Below are positions 17,138 through 25,652 of a stretch of 64,000 nucleotides of DNA, piece by piece. The translations under genes were made by a program, and so were the position numbers. The DNA comes from CAVVSD01 sp963757125 (lineage in GTDB: Bacteria; Actinomycetota; Thermoleophilia; Solirubrobacterales; Solirubrobacteraceae), in assembly GCA_963757125.1 (NCBI GenBank), contig CAVWQP010000006.1, forward strand, positions 310,001 to 374,000. Reading direction: 5' to 3'. How positions within the stretch are numbered: the first letter of the stretch is position 1; each line of letters begins with the position of its first letter. The notes beneath the pieces were generated by a model, which saw only the letters and a list, made by a program, of their open reading frames with translations, was not told the DNA's origin and did not search any database.

Positions 17138-17506
17138 GTGTTCAATGGTCCTGTATTTAACCAACTCGTGAAATGCAGAGCCGACCAGCTCAGCCTCACC
17201 TTCGCGGCGCTCGCGGACCCGACGCGCCGTTCGATCCTGACGCGCCTCGCCGAGGGCGAGGCGACGGTGGGCGAGCTCGCAGAGCCGTTCCCCGTGAGCC
17301 TGCCGGCGATCTCCCGGCACCTGAAGGTGCTGGAGCGCGCGGGGCTCATCGTGCGCAGCCAGGAGGCGCAGTGGAGGCCGAGCCGGCTGCAGGCCGACCC
17401 GCTCGACGAGGCGGCGGCGTGGATCGGGTCACGCAAGCGGACGTGGGAGGCGCGGATGGACCGGCTGGACGCGCACCTGCGCCGGGAGGGAGGACGGGAT
17501 GAGTGA
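17138..17506 (+). CDS. ArsR-family transcriptional regulator paired with an SRPBCC protein
   Basis: About 122 residues. The winged-helix core reads LTFAALADPTRRSILTRLAE, then VSLPAISRHLKVLERAGLI and the wing SQEAQWRPSRLQ, followed by the characteristic WIGSRKRTWEARMDRLDAHL tail of ArsR proteins coupled to AHSA1-type partners. The start is uncertain: GTG at 17138 or GTG at 17168; neither has a strong ribosome site, and the region around them (17140-17175) is unusually AT-rich, as expected for a promoter/operator. The SRPBCC gene overlaps its end by eight bases. No metal-binding cysteines seen. Confidence 0.85.
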   Translation: MFNGPVFNQLVKCRADQLSLTFAALADPTRRSILTRLAEGEATVGELAEPFPVSLPAISRHLKVLERAGLIVRSQEAQWRPSRLQADPLDEAAAWIGSRKRTWEARMDRLDAHLRREGGRDE

Positions 17507-17933
17507 CGACGCGATCCTGATCACGCGCATCTTCGATGCGCCGCGCGAGCGGGTCTTCCGAGCGTGGACGGACCCCGGCGAGATCGCCGCATGGTTCGGG
17601 CCGGCCGGCGTCGAGACGCCGCGCGATCGGGTCCGCATCGACCTGCGGGTCGGAGGTCGCTTCGAGCTCACGATGGTCCGGGGCGACGGCGGCGAGATGA
17701 CGATCGGCTACGACGTGCTCGAGCTCGTCGAGCCCGAGCTCATCGTCCTGCGCTCGGACCCGATGCCCGCGATGGGGATGCCCGAGCCGACGTTCGTGCG
17801 CGTGGAGCTGCATGCGCACGGGGACAGGACGCGCATGACGTTCAGCGACTCGCCGCACCCTCCCGCGGGCCGCGCGCCTGCAGAGGCGGGATGGACCGCC
17901 GCCTTCGACGCGCTGGATGCGCTGGTGGCCTAG
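17499..17933 (+). CDS. SRPBCC/AHSA1-family ligand-binding protein
   Basis: A 144-residue START-like helix-grip protein. It begins ILITRIFDAPRERVFRAWTD and continues GEIAAWFGPAG, the standard AHSA1 entry, followed by VGGRFELTM and a final amphipathic helix GWTAAFDALDAL. These proteins bind hydrophobic ligands in a deep cavity and are habitually encoded after ArsR regulators like the one here. No enzyme activity can be assigned. Its stop lies four bases inside the convergent MarR gene's end. Confidence 0.85.
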   Translation: MSDDAILITRIFDAPRERVFRAWTDPGEIAAWFGPAGVETPRDRVRIDLRVGGRFELTMVRGDGGEMTIGYDVLELVEPELIVLRSDPMPAMGMPEPTFVRVELHAHGDRTRMTFSDSPHPPAGRAPAEAGWTAAFDALDALVA

Positions 17934-18400
17934 CAGCCGGGGTCGGCCGCGGCGGCGCCGCAGTCGCCGACGTGGCCGGCGGTGGCCTGCTGCAGCAGCG
18001 CGTAGAGCGCGACGCGCTGGTCGTGGTCGAGGGCGCTCAGCACCTGGTCCTCGACCTCGGCGAGCACAGTCTCGGCTTGGCCGAGGCGCGCGGCGCCGGC
18101 GTCGGTCAGCGCGACGAGGTGGCGCCTGCGGTCCTCGGTCGATCGCGTGCGGGCGATGAGCCCGTCGTCCTCGAGCTCGTTGAGCAGGCCCACGAGATTC
18201 GTGCGGTCGACCTGCAGCGCGGCGGCGAGCGCCTGCTGCGTCATCCCGCCGTGGTCGCGCAGGACCGTCAGCGCGATGAGGTGGCGCGGGCGGAGGCCGA
18301 GCGGCACGAGCGCGGACTCGGCGCGAGCCCGGTTGAGGCGTGCGAGGTGGTCGAGGAGCGGCCCCGACGCCCTGGTGCATGCGGAGTGCTCGATGGCCAC
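17930..18400 (-). CDS. MarR-family transcriptional regulator
   Basis: A 156-residue winged-helix regulator. The DNA-binding part reads GGMTQQALAAALQVDRTNLV and GLLNELEDDGLIARTRSTED, followed by the MarR wing RRRHLVALTDAG. The start chosen is GTG 18400, giving VAIEHSACTRASGPLLDHLA; an ATG at 18430 would place the start inside the palindromic operator. It is divergent from an azoreductase gene; the gap holds two inverted repeats. A Cys at residue 8 could act as an oxidant/quinone sensor as in other MarR proteins, but this is speculative. Confidence 0.87.
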   Translation of the reverse strand: MAIEHSACTRASGPLLDHLARLNRARAESALVPLGLRPRHLIALTVLRDHGGMTQQALAAALQVDRTNLVGLLNELEDDGLIARTRSTEDRRRHLVALTDAGAARLGQAETVLAEVEDQVLSALDHDQRVALYALLQQATAGHVGDCGAAAADPGC

Positions 18401-18420
18401 GGTCCAAGTGTAGGGCTCGC

Positions 18421-18469
18421 GCACAATCATTCTTGTGCTACAACTCATTGGCGTTACACAAACGAGTTG
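18421..18469. promoter_or_regulatory. Two inverted repeats in the MarR/azoreductase divergent promoter
   Basis: Two perfect dyads lie side by side. GCACAA-N6-TTGTGC spans 18421-18438, and CAACTC-N17-GAGTTG spans 18441-18469. The first has MarR-like dimensions (18 bases). The stretch is AT-rich compared with its surroundings and ends just before the ribosome site GAAGGA (18471-18476) of the azoreductase. Autoregulated repression of both genes is the natural reading, but unproven. Confidence 0.6.
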
Positions 18470-18484
18470 CGAAGGATCACACCA

Positions 18485-19126
18485 ATGCATCTTCTCCACA
18501 TCGACTCCAGCATCCAGGGCGAGCGCTCGATCAGCCGCCGCCTGACCGCCCGCGCCGCGGAGCGCTGGCTCGCCGCGCATCCCGGCGGCACCGTCACGTA
18601 CCGCGACCTGGGCGCGGACCCGCTGCCGCACGTCGATGCACGGACCGTCGGGGCGCGGATGGTGGCGCCCGACGAGCACACCCCCGAGCAGGCCGAGTCG
18701 TGGCGGCTCTCGCAGGAGCTGGTGGGGGAGATCCGCGACGCGGACACGATCCTGCTCGGCCTGCCGCTCTACAACTTCGGCCCGCCCAGCGCCGTGAAGT
18801 CCTGGGTCGACCATCTCATCGCCTACGGCCTCTCGATCGACCCGGAGACGCACGAGGGCCTGCTCGGCGGCCGCGACATGCTCGTCCTCGGCGCGCGCGG
18901 CGGCGGCTACGGCCCCGACACCCCGCGCCACGGCTGGGACCACGCGGAGCCCTGGCTTCCGCATGGCCTGAGCCTCACCGGCCTCGAGCCGCGCTTCATC
19001 GTCGCCGAGCTCACGCTCGCCGACGTCACCCCGGCGATGGCCGACCTCAAGCCGCTCGCGGCGGAGAGCCTCGCCGCCGCCGAGGCCGCGATCGACGAGC
19101 AGTGGAGCGCCGCCGTGGCGGCCTAG
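18485..19126 (+). CDS. azoR: FMN-dependent NADH:quinone oxidoreductase / azoreductase
   Basis: A 213-residue flavodoxin-fold protein of the AzoR/NQO family. It starts MHLLHIDSSIQGERSISRRL, the FMN phosphate-binding loop, then has DTILLGLPLYNFGPPSAVKS with WVDHLI, the FMN-isoalloxazine contact, and GARGGGYGPDTP. It reduces quinones or azo dyes by two electrons from NAD(P)H, giving protection against electrophiles. A good ribosome site (GAAGGA) precedes ATG 18485. The divergent MarR gene and its operators suggest induction by quinone-like compounds, as in known MarR/azoreductase pairs. Confidence 0.88.
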   Translation: MHLLHIDSSIQGERSISRRLTARAAERWLAAHPGGTVTYRDLGADPLPHVDARTVGARMVAPDEHTPEQAESWRLSQELVGEIRDADTILLGLPLYNFGPPSAVKSWVDHLIAYGLSIDPETHEGLLGGRDMLVLGARGGGYGPDTPRHGWDHAEPWLPHGLSLTGLEPRFIVAELTLADVTPAMADLKPLAAESLAAAEAAIDEQWSAAVAA

Positions 19127-19986
19127 CCGGAGAGGAACGCGCGCATCGCGCGCAGGTACGTCTCCGGCTCCTCGAGGTGGGAGATGTGCCCGCTGTGCTC
19201 GAGGACGACGACCTGCGCGTCCGGGATGCCGGCGCGCAGCGTCTCGGCGCAGGACGGCGGGATCTCGTCGTGGCGGCCGACGGTGATGAGCGTCGGCACG
19301 TCGATGCGGCCGAGGTCCGCGGTGCGGTCCCAGCCCACGAGCGTGCCGATGACGTCGAACTCGGTGGGGCCGTTCATGTAGGCGTACACCGCGTTGCCGT
19401 CGAGGTTGGCGATGCTCGCCTGCAGCGCGTCGGGCCACGGGTCCATGCGGCAGAGGTGGCGCCGGTAGAACTCGGTCATCGCCGCCTCGTACTCCGGCGT
19501 GTCGTACGCGCCGCGCTCGCCGCCCTCGATGAGGGTCGTGCGGTGCGGCTCGGGGAGCGCCTCGATGAGCAGCCGGGCCGCGTCGGTGAACTCCCGGGTG
19601 CTCGCCGAGGTCGACGCGAGGACGAGACGCTCGACGCCGGTCGTCCCGCGCGTCATGTACTCGATCGCCAGCCAGCCGCCCCAGGACTGGCCGAAGAGGT
19701 CGATGCGGTCGAGGCCGAGCGCGTCGCGGACCGCGTCGACCTCGGCGACGAAGCGGTCCAGCGTCCACAGCGAGGTGTCGTCGGGCGCGTCGGAGCGCCC
19801 GCAGCCCAGCTGGTCCCAGAACACGACCGGCCGGTCGGCGGCGAGCGCCTCGCCGAGCGGGGCGATGTAGTCGCTGCCCGCGCCGGGCCCGCCGTGGAGC
19901 ATGAGCAGCGGCGTCGCGTCGCCCGCTCCCAGCCGCCGGTACCAGACCCGGCCGCCCGGGACGTCGAGCCGGCCCTCGGTCTCCAT
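19123..19986 (-). CDS. Alpha/beta hydrolase, proline iminopeptidase family
   Basis: A 287-residue alpha/beta hydrolase. The oxyanion-hole motif is MLHGGPGAGSDY, the WDQLGCGRSD segment is typical of S33 proline iminopeptidases, the nucleophile elbow is GQSWGG, and the catalytic His lies in LEHSGHISHLE. The acid is probably the Asp of TVGRHDE. Start ATG 19986 lies two bases after the stop of the acyl-CoA mutase gene, so the two are cotranscribed, although a metabolic link is unclear. Substrates may be N-terminal prolyl peptides or small amides/esters. Confidence 0.85.
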   Translation of the reverse strand: METEGRLDVPGGRVWYRRLGAGDATPLLMLHGGPGAGSDYIAPLGEALAADRPVVFWDQLGCGRSDAPDDTSLWTLDRFVAEVDAVRDALGLDRIDLFGQSWGGWLAIEYMTRGTTGVERLVLASTSASTREFTDAARLLIEALPEPHRTTLIEGGERGAYDTPEYEAAMTEFYRRHLCRMDPWPDALQASIANLDGNAVYAYMNGPTEFDVIGTLVGWDRTADLGRIDVPTLITVGRHDEIPPSCAETLRAGIPDAQVVVLEHSGHISHLEEPETYLRAMRAFLSG

Positions 19987-19988
19987 CC

Positions 19989-21593
19989 CTAGAAGACGGG
20001 CGTCTCGCGGTAGGAGCCCCACACGTCCTGCAGCGCACGCACCATCTCGCCCTCGGTCGCGTGCGCGCGGGTGCACGCGAGGAGCGCGGGCATGAGGTTG
20101 CGGCGGTCGTGCGCCGCGTCCTCGCGCAGCGCGGTGAGCGTCGTCTCGACCGCGGCGCCGTCGCGGCGCGCACGCGCGGCCTGCAGGCGGTCGATCTGCT
20201 TGCGCTCCAGCGCGGGGTCGATGCGGAGGATCGGCAGGGGCGTCTCGTCCTCGTGGACGTGGCGGTTGACGCCGACGACGACGCGGTCGCCGTGGTCGAT
20301 CTTCGACTGCAGCTCGAACGCGGCGTCGGCGATCTCGCGCTGCGGGTAGCTCTGCTTCACGGCGTCGACCATGCCGCCGAGATCGTCGATGCGGCGGAAG
20401 TAGTCGTAGGCCTGGGCCTCGAGCTCGTCGGTGAGCGCCTCGACGAAGTACGACCCGCCGAGCGGATCGGCGGTCGACGCGACGCCGGACTCGTGGGCCA
20501 CGATCTGCTGCGTGCGCAGCGCGATGCGCACGGCGTCCTCGGTCGGGAGGGCGAGCGCCTCGTCGTAGGAGTTCGTGTGCAGCGACTGCGCGCCGCCGAG
20601 CACGCCCGCGAGCGCCTCGATCGTCGTGCGGATGATGTTGTTCAGCGGCTGCTGCGCGGTGAGCGACACGCCGGCCGTCTGCACGTGGGTGCGCATGAGC
20701 AGCGAGCGCTCGTTCTTCGCGCCGTACGTGTCGCGCATCTCACGCGCCCAGATCCGGCGCGCGGCGCGGAGCTTGGCGATCTCCTCGAAGAAGTCGATCT
20801 GCGCGTTGAAGAAGAAGGACAGCCGGGGCGCGAAGGCGTCGACGTCGATGCCGCGCTCGATCGCCTGCTCCACGTAGGTGAAGCCGTCCTTGAGCGTGAA
20901 CGCCAGCTCCTGCGCCGCGGTCGAGCCGGCCTCGCGGATGTGGTAGCCGGAGATCGAGACGGGGTGCCAGCGCGGGAGCTGCTCGGAGGACCACTCGATC
21001 ATGTCGCCCAGGAGGCGCATGGCCGGGTCGATCGGGAAGCACCACTCCTTCTGGGCGATGTACTCCTTGAGGATGTCGGCCTGGATCGTGCCGCTCAGCC
21101 GCTCCGCCGGCACGCCGGCGTTCTCGGCCGCGACGACGTAGAACGCGAGCATCATCGCCGCGGGCGCGTTGATCGTCATGGAGACGCTCACCTCGCCGAC
21201 GTCGATCCCCTGGAAGAGGCGCTCCATGTCGTCGAGCACGTCGATGGCGACGCCCTCGCGGCCGACCTCGCCCAGCGACATCGGGTGGTCGGAGTCGTGG
21301 CCCATGAGGGAGGGCATGTCGAACGCGGTCGACAGCCCGGTCTGCCCGTGGTCGAGCAGGTAGTGGAAGCGCTCGTTGGTCTCCTCCGCGGTGCCGAAGC
21401 CCGCGAACTGCCGCATCGTCCACAGCCGGCCGCGGTACATCGACTCGTAGACGCCGCGGGTGTAGGGGAACTCGCCGGGTCGCCCGATGGCGTCGGGCGA
21501 CGGGAGGTCCTCCTCGGTGTAGAGGGCCTTCAGCGGCACGCCGGAGAGCGTGTCGAGCGGTACGCCGGATGAGATAGTCGGACGTCCGATCAT
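19989..21593 (-). CDS. Acyl-CoA mutase large (substrate-binding) subunit, isobutyryl-CoA mutase-like
   Basis: A 534-residue TIM-barrel domain of a B12-dependent acyl-CoA mutase. There is no cobalamin-binding domain, so it needs a separate small subunit, which is not in the window. The two residues that set substrate choice are visible: RQFAGFG has Phe where methylmalonyl-CoA mutases have Tyr (RQYAGF), and KEYIAQKEW has Gln where they have Arg (KEF/Y..R). Phe/Gln is the isobutyryl-CoA mutase pattern. Other landmarks: VSISGYHIREAGSTAAQELA, RTHVQTAGVSLTAQQPLNN, GGAQSLHTNSYDEALALP. Start ATG 21593; a palindrome TCGGACGTCCGA (21578-21589) overlaps codons 2-5. The hydrolase follows after two bases. 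Confidence 0.85.
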   Translation of the reverse strand: MIGRPTISSGVPLDTLSGVPLKALYTEEDLPSPDAIGRPGEFPYTRGVYESMYRGRLWTMRQFAGFGTAEETNERFHYLLDHGQTGLSTAFDMPSLMGHDSDHPMSLGEVGREGVAIDVLDDMERLFQGIDVGEVSVSMTINAPAAMMLAFYVVAAENAGVPAERLSGTIQADILKEYIAQKEWCFPIDPAMRLLGDMIEWSSEQLPRWHPVSISGYHIREAGSTAAQELAFTLKDGFTYVEQAIERGIDVDAFAPRLSFFFNAQIDFFEEIAKLRAARRIWAREMRDTYGAKNERSLLMRTHVQTAGVSLTAQQPLNNIIRTTIEALAGVLGGAQSLHTNSYDEALALPTEDAVRIALRTQQIVAHESGVASTADPLGGSYFVEALTDELEAQAYDYFRRIDDLGGMVDAVKQSYPQREIADAAFELQSKIDHGDRVVVGVNRHVHEDETPLPILRIDPALERKQIDRLQAARARRDGAAVETTLTALREDAAHDRRNLMPALLACTRAHATEGEMVRALQDVWGSYRETPVF

Positions 21594-21650
21594 CTGAATC
21601 TGGCAGACGCCGCGCGGCTTGTCCACGCGCAAACCGGATTAGATCCCCGC

Positions 21651-23541
21651 ATGACCCCGCATCCGCTCGATCCGCTGTCCGCCGAGGAGATCCGCCTGGT
21701 CGCCGCAGCGCTGCGGCGCGAGCACGGCGTGGGGGACGGGTGGCGCATCACGCTCATCGACCTCCACGAGCCGGAGAAGGCGACGCTGCGCGACGGCGCG
21801 GAGCGGCCGCCGCGGGAGAGCGTCGTGCACCTCTGGAACCGCACGGAGCACATGGCCTATCGCGCGGTCGTGGCGATCGACGACGACCGGGTCACGGCGT
21901 TCGAGGCGCAGCCGGGCGCGCAGCCGAACGTGACGATCGACGAGTACCACGAGGCCGACGTCGCGCTGCGCAAGGACCCGCGGGTGCAGGAGGTCCTGGC
22001 CGCGCGCGGCATCACCGACCTCGACCTCGTCCTCATCGACACCTGGGCGTTCGGTGCCCACCTGCTGCCCGAGGAGCACCAGACCCGCAGGCTCGGGTGG
22101 GCGGACGTGTGGCGCCGCGCGGAGCACGGCGCGAACCCCTACGCGAACCCGGTGACGGGCCTGCATCTCATCGTCGACATGGACACGCTCGAGCTCGTCG
22201 AGATCGAGGACGACGGGGCGATCGACGAGCCGGAGCCGATGGGCGAGTACGTCGCCAAGCTCGTGCCCGGGCTGACGGTGCGCGACGACCTGCGGCCCTA
22301 CGAGGTCAGCCAGCCTCAGGGCGCCTCGTTCACGCTGGACGGCAACCTGCTGCGGTGGGGGCGCTGGTCGCTGCGCGTCGGCTTCAACGGGCGTGAGGGG
22401 CTCGTCCTGCACACCGTCGGCTGGGACGACGGCGACCGCGTGCGCAGCGTCGCGCACCGCCTGTCCTTCGCCGAGATGGTCGTCCCGTACCGCGACCCCA
22501 CGACCGACCACCAGCGCCGCACGGCGTTCGACGTCGGCGAGTGGGGGATGGGCTTCATGACGACCGGCCTGGAGCTCGGGTGCGACTGCCTCGGGGAGAT
22601 CGCCTACCTCGACGCGACGCTGCACGACTCCCAGGGCGAGCCGTACGACATCCCGAACGCGATCTGCATCCACGAGGAGGACTCCGGGGTGCTCTGGAAG
22701 CACGTCGACGAGGAGGCGGGCGCGGAGGTCAGGCGCCAGCGGCGGCTCGTCGTGTCCTTCCACGCGACGGTCGCCAACTACGAGTACCTCGTCTACTGGC
22801 GCTTCTATGAGGACGGCTCCATCGAGTGCGAGGTCCGGGCGACCGGGATCATGGTGACGACGCACTTCGCCGGCGAGCAGCCGCCGTACGGGACGCTCGT
22901 CGACGAGCGCACGTACGCGCCGACGCACCAGCACTTCATCGTCGCGCGGCTGGACCTCGACGCCGACGGCGAGGAGAACACCGTGGTGGCCAGCGAGTCC
23001 GAGGCGCTGCCGGTCGGGCCCGAGAACCCGCATGGGCTGGCGATCGTGCAGCGCTCGTCGCCGCTGCGGACCGAGTCCGAGGGGCGCCAGGACTACGACT
23101 GGGCGACGCAGCGGTCGTGGAAGGTCGTCAACGAGCGGTCGCGCAACGGGCTCGGGACCTCCCGTCGGCTACAAGCTCGTGCCGGGCGACGCGATCCCGC
23201 CGATGCTCGACCCGTCCTCACCGGTCCTGCAGCGCGCGGGCGTGCTCGCGCACACGCTGTGGGTGACGCCCTACGCGCGCGAGGAGCGCTGGCCCTGCGG
23301 CGAGATGGTGGTGCAGGCGACGTCCGACCTCGGGCTCCCGGCCTGGACCGCGGCGGACCGCCCGATCCAGGACACAGACGTGGTCCTCTGGTACGTCTTC
23401 GGCATCCACCACGTGACCCGCCCGGAGGACTGGCCGGTGATGCCGGTGGACACGGTGTCGTTCTGGCTGAAGCCGGTGGGCTTCTTCGACCGCAACCCGG
23501 CGTTGGACGTGGCGCCGGCGCCGGGGCATCACGCGCACTGA
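21651..23541 (+). pseudogene. Copper-containing primary amine oxidase, interrupted by one frameshift
   Basis: A topaquinone amine oxidase of about 629 residues after repair. It oxidises primary amines to aldehydes with release of ammonia and hydrogen peroxide. The catalytic base is the Asp of AFDVGEW; the topaquinone precursor is the first Tyr of VANYEYLVYW (22780-22782); two copper ligands are in THQHFIVARLD. Near 23155-23162 the frame changes: NERSRNGLGT continues in the next frame as PVGYKLVPGDA. That second frame carries the third copper His (FGIHHVTRPEDWPVMP) and the stop. Length is 3n+1, so one inserted base explains it. Without repair the enzyme would lack a copper ligand. Divergent from the mutase gene. 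Confidence 0.85.
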
Positions 23542-23547
23542 GCGGAG

Positions 23548-24042
23548 CTACCCCTCGCCCTCCCGCAACCCCCGGAGCAGCGCGGTCAGCGCGTCGAGGT
23601 CCGAGTCGCCCAGCGGCGCCGTCCCGAACCGCGCGTCGTGCAGCACCGCCGTCGCCGCCTCCGCCACCTCGCGCCCGCGCTCGGTGATCTCGGCAAGAGT
23701 CGACCGGCGGTCCTTCGCGTGCGCGGTCCGGCGCACCAGGCCCGTCCGCTCCAGCCCGTCGACGATGTTCGTCACGCTCGTCCGGTGGACCTGGAGCCGG
23801 TCGCCCATCTTCCCGAGCGGCAGGCCGCCGCGGCGGCTGAAGTGCAGCAGCATCAGCGCCTCGTAGCGCGGGAAGTTCAGGTCGAACGGGCGCAGCAGCG
23901 CGTTGAGCCGCGCCATGAGGATCTGCTCGACGCGCATGACCGAGGTCACCGCCGCCATCGCCGGGACCGGGTCGTCGCCCCAGCGTGACCGCCACTGACG
24001 GGCGGCCTCGTCGATCGGGTCGAACGGGAGCGAGGACGTCAC
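23548..24042 (-). CDS. MarR-family transcriptional regulator
   Basis: A 164-residue regulator starting at GTG 24042 (VTSSLPFDPIDEAARQWRSR); another GTG at 24063 would add seven residues. The core reads LPLGKMGDRLQVHRTSVTNI, then VDGLERTGLVRRTAHAKDRR and the wing STLAEITERGREV. It converges on the amine-oxidase gene, with six bases between stops, and diverges from the glycan-type operon at 24109. This N-terminal extension (FDPIDEAARQWRSRWG) is common in actinobacterial MarR proteins. Target genes not identifiable; no clear palindrome was seen in the 66 bases upstream. Confidence 0.87.
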   Translation of the reverse strand: MTSSLPFDPIDEAARQWRSRWGDDPVPAMAAVTSVMRVEQILMARLNALLRPFDLNFPRYEALMLLHFSRRGGLPLGKMGDRLQVHRTSVTNIVDGLERTGLVRRTAHAKDRRSTLAEITERGREVAEAATAVLHDARFGTAPLGDSDLDALTALLRGLREGEG

Positions 24043-24108
24043 GCGCCCGACAGCGTCCCACACCTCTCACGGCTCAAGCGCCACGGCCGTCGCGCCGATC
24101 ACACTGAC

Positions 24109-24747
24109 GTGATCGCGTTCGCCGCCTGCGTCGCCTCCCAGGAGAAGCTGTCGCGCTTCGCCGCCCCCGGACTGCACCGCGCGATGGAGCCGGGATCGGT
24201 CTTCGCCGAGCTGGAGACCGACCGCTCGATCCACGAGGCCTACAACGAGGCGCTCGAGCACTTCGCCGGCTACGACGACCTCGAGGCGCTCGTGCTCATG
24301 CACGAGGACTGCGAGCTGCTCGACGACGACTTCTGCACCCGCGTGCGCACCGCGCTCGCCGACCCGTCGGTCGCGATCGCCGGCCCCGTCGGCGCACGCG
24401 GCGTCACCGGACTGGCGTGGTGGGAGGGTGAGATCGCCGGGCGTGCCGCCGAGACCCGCGGCATCGTGGAGGGCGACCAGCTCGACCGCGACGTCGACGC
24501 CCTCGACGGCCTCCTGCTCGTGCTCTCGCCCTGGGCCGTGCGCGAGCTGCGCTGCGACACCGGGACCTTCACCGGCTTCCACGCCTACGACATGGACCTC
24601 TGCTTCCAGGCGCGCAAGGCCGGGAATCGCGTCGTGACGGCGCCGCTGAACGTGTTCCACCACACGAAGGGCGGCTACGGCGACGCCGCCGCCTGGCAGG
24701 CCGCCGACGCGGCGTTCCGGCGCAAGTGGACGGCGACCCGGGTCTAG
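24109..24747 (+). CDS. Glycosyltransferase-like protein (StrF/GT-A type domain)
   Basis: A 212-residue protein with features of the streptomycin-biosynthesis StrF-type GT-A domain. These are an acidic metal-binding segment EALVLMHEDCELLDDDF, a glycine-rich AIAGPVGARGVTGLAWW, and the C-terminal GFHAYDMDLCFQARKAGNRV followed by VFHHTKGGYG. In this family HxDxD-like acidic motifs hold the divalent cation and nucleotide sugar. Starts at GTG 24109 and leads a four-gene same-strand run whose later members overlap by stop/start. A sugar-transfer role is an inference from fold and neighbours. Confidence 0.72.
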   Translation: MIAFAACVASQEKLSRFAAPGLHRAMEPGSVFAELETDRSIHEAYNEALEHFAGYDDLEALVLMHEDCELLDDDFCTRVRTALADPSVAIAGPVGARGVTGLAWWEGEIAGRAAETRGIVEGDQLDRDVDALDGLLLVLSPWAVRELRCDTGTFTGFHAYDMDLCFQARKAGNRVVTAPLNVFHHTKGGYGDAAAWQAADAAFRRKWTATRV

Positions 24748-24758
24748 GGTCCGGGGCC

Positions 24759-25652
24759 GTGCCGCTGATCTTCTGCGACCCGCGCTTCCACGACCTCAAC
24801 GAGGTCCCGCCTGAGCACCGGTGGCGCAACGAGCTCGAGGGCGTCGGTGCGCTCGACGGCGTCCTGCGCGACGGCGTCTTCGAGTCCGGGTACCACGCGC
24901 CCTTCGGCGGTCCCGACCTCGACGCGGCGGACCCGACGCTGCCGGAGGTCCAGACGCTGCTCGAGACAGCGGTCGCGGCGCTCGACGAGGCCGGCGCGAC
25001 CACCCAGCGGGTGAAGGCGCGGCCCTCGTGCTACTCGCCCGCCGAGCCGGTCGTGCAGTACCTGCTCATGCACCTCGGCTTCGGCGTCGAGCACTGCGAC
25101 GTCAACCAGCACCTCGACCTCGCGCCGTTCGGGACGGCCGAGGACTACGCCGGCTCGCTGAAGAAGAAGCGCGCGCACGCGCTGCGCCAGGACCTGCGCG
25201 GGCCGCTGGACCTCCGCGAGGCGCAGGACGACGCGGACCTCGCCGCCTGCCACGAGGTCTTGGCCGCCAACCGCGCCGCCCACGGCCGCCCGCCCGGCCT
25301 CCCGCTCGACTACCTGCAGCGCGCCCGTGCGGCGTTCCCCGGGCGCATCCACGCGTACCTCCTGACGCACGGGGACGAGCCGATCGCCGCGGCGCTCGTC
25401 TACGACGTCCTGCCCGACGTCGACCTCCTCGTGGCATGGGGCGACCACGGCCACGACCTGTCGCGCTCGCCGATGAACCTCCTCGCCTACCGCCTCGTGG
25501 AGCGTGCGCTGGGGCGCGGCGCGCGCATCCTCGACCTCGGGCCGTCGAGCGAGAAGGACGGCTCGCCCAACCCGGGGCTCGTGCACTTCAAGCGCAGCCT
25601 CGGTGCTGTCGCGGGCACCCGGCTCGTGTTGGTACGGTCGCCGCGCCCATGA
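24759..25652 (+). CDS. GNAT/FemAB-like acyltransferase
   Basis: A 297-residue protein with a BioF2/FemAB-type double-GNAT layout. The first half contains HLDLAPFGTAEDYAGSLKKK and HALRQDLRG. The second half has RIHAYLLTHGDEPIAAALVY, LVAWGDHGHDLSRSPMNLLA and LDLGPSSEKDGSPNPGLVHF; the last strand-turn (G-x-K/R-x-x-F) matches the FemAB end motif. Such enzymes add amino acids or acyl groups to cell-wall or polysaccharide precursors. Start is GTG 24759; its stop overlaps the methyltransferase start (ATGA). Substrate unknown. Confidence 0.7.
   Translation: MPLIFCDPRFHDLNEVPPEHRWRNELEGVGALDGVLRDGVFESGYHAPFGGPDLDAADPTLPEVQTLLETAVAALDEAGATTQRVKARPSCYSPAEPVVQYLLMHLGFGVEHCDVNQHLDLAPFGTAEDYAGSLKKKRAHALRQDLRGPLDLREAQDDADLAACHEVLAANRAAHGRPPGLPLDYLQRARAAFPGRIHAYLLTHGDEPIAAALVYDVLPDVDLLVAWGDHGHDLSRSPMNLLAYRLVERALGRGARILDLGPSSEKDGSPNPGLVHFKRSLGAVAGTRLVLVRSPRP

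Noticed and set aside
21639..23033. A 464-codon minus-strand frame opposite the amine oxidase
   Set aside because: Antisense shadow; the plus strand shows all copper and topaquinone motifs of the amine oxidase.
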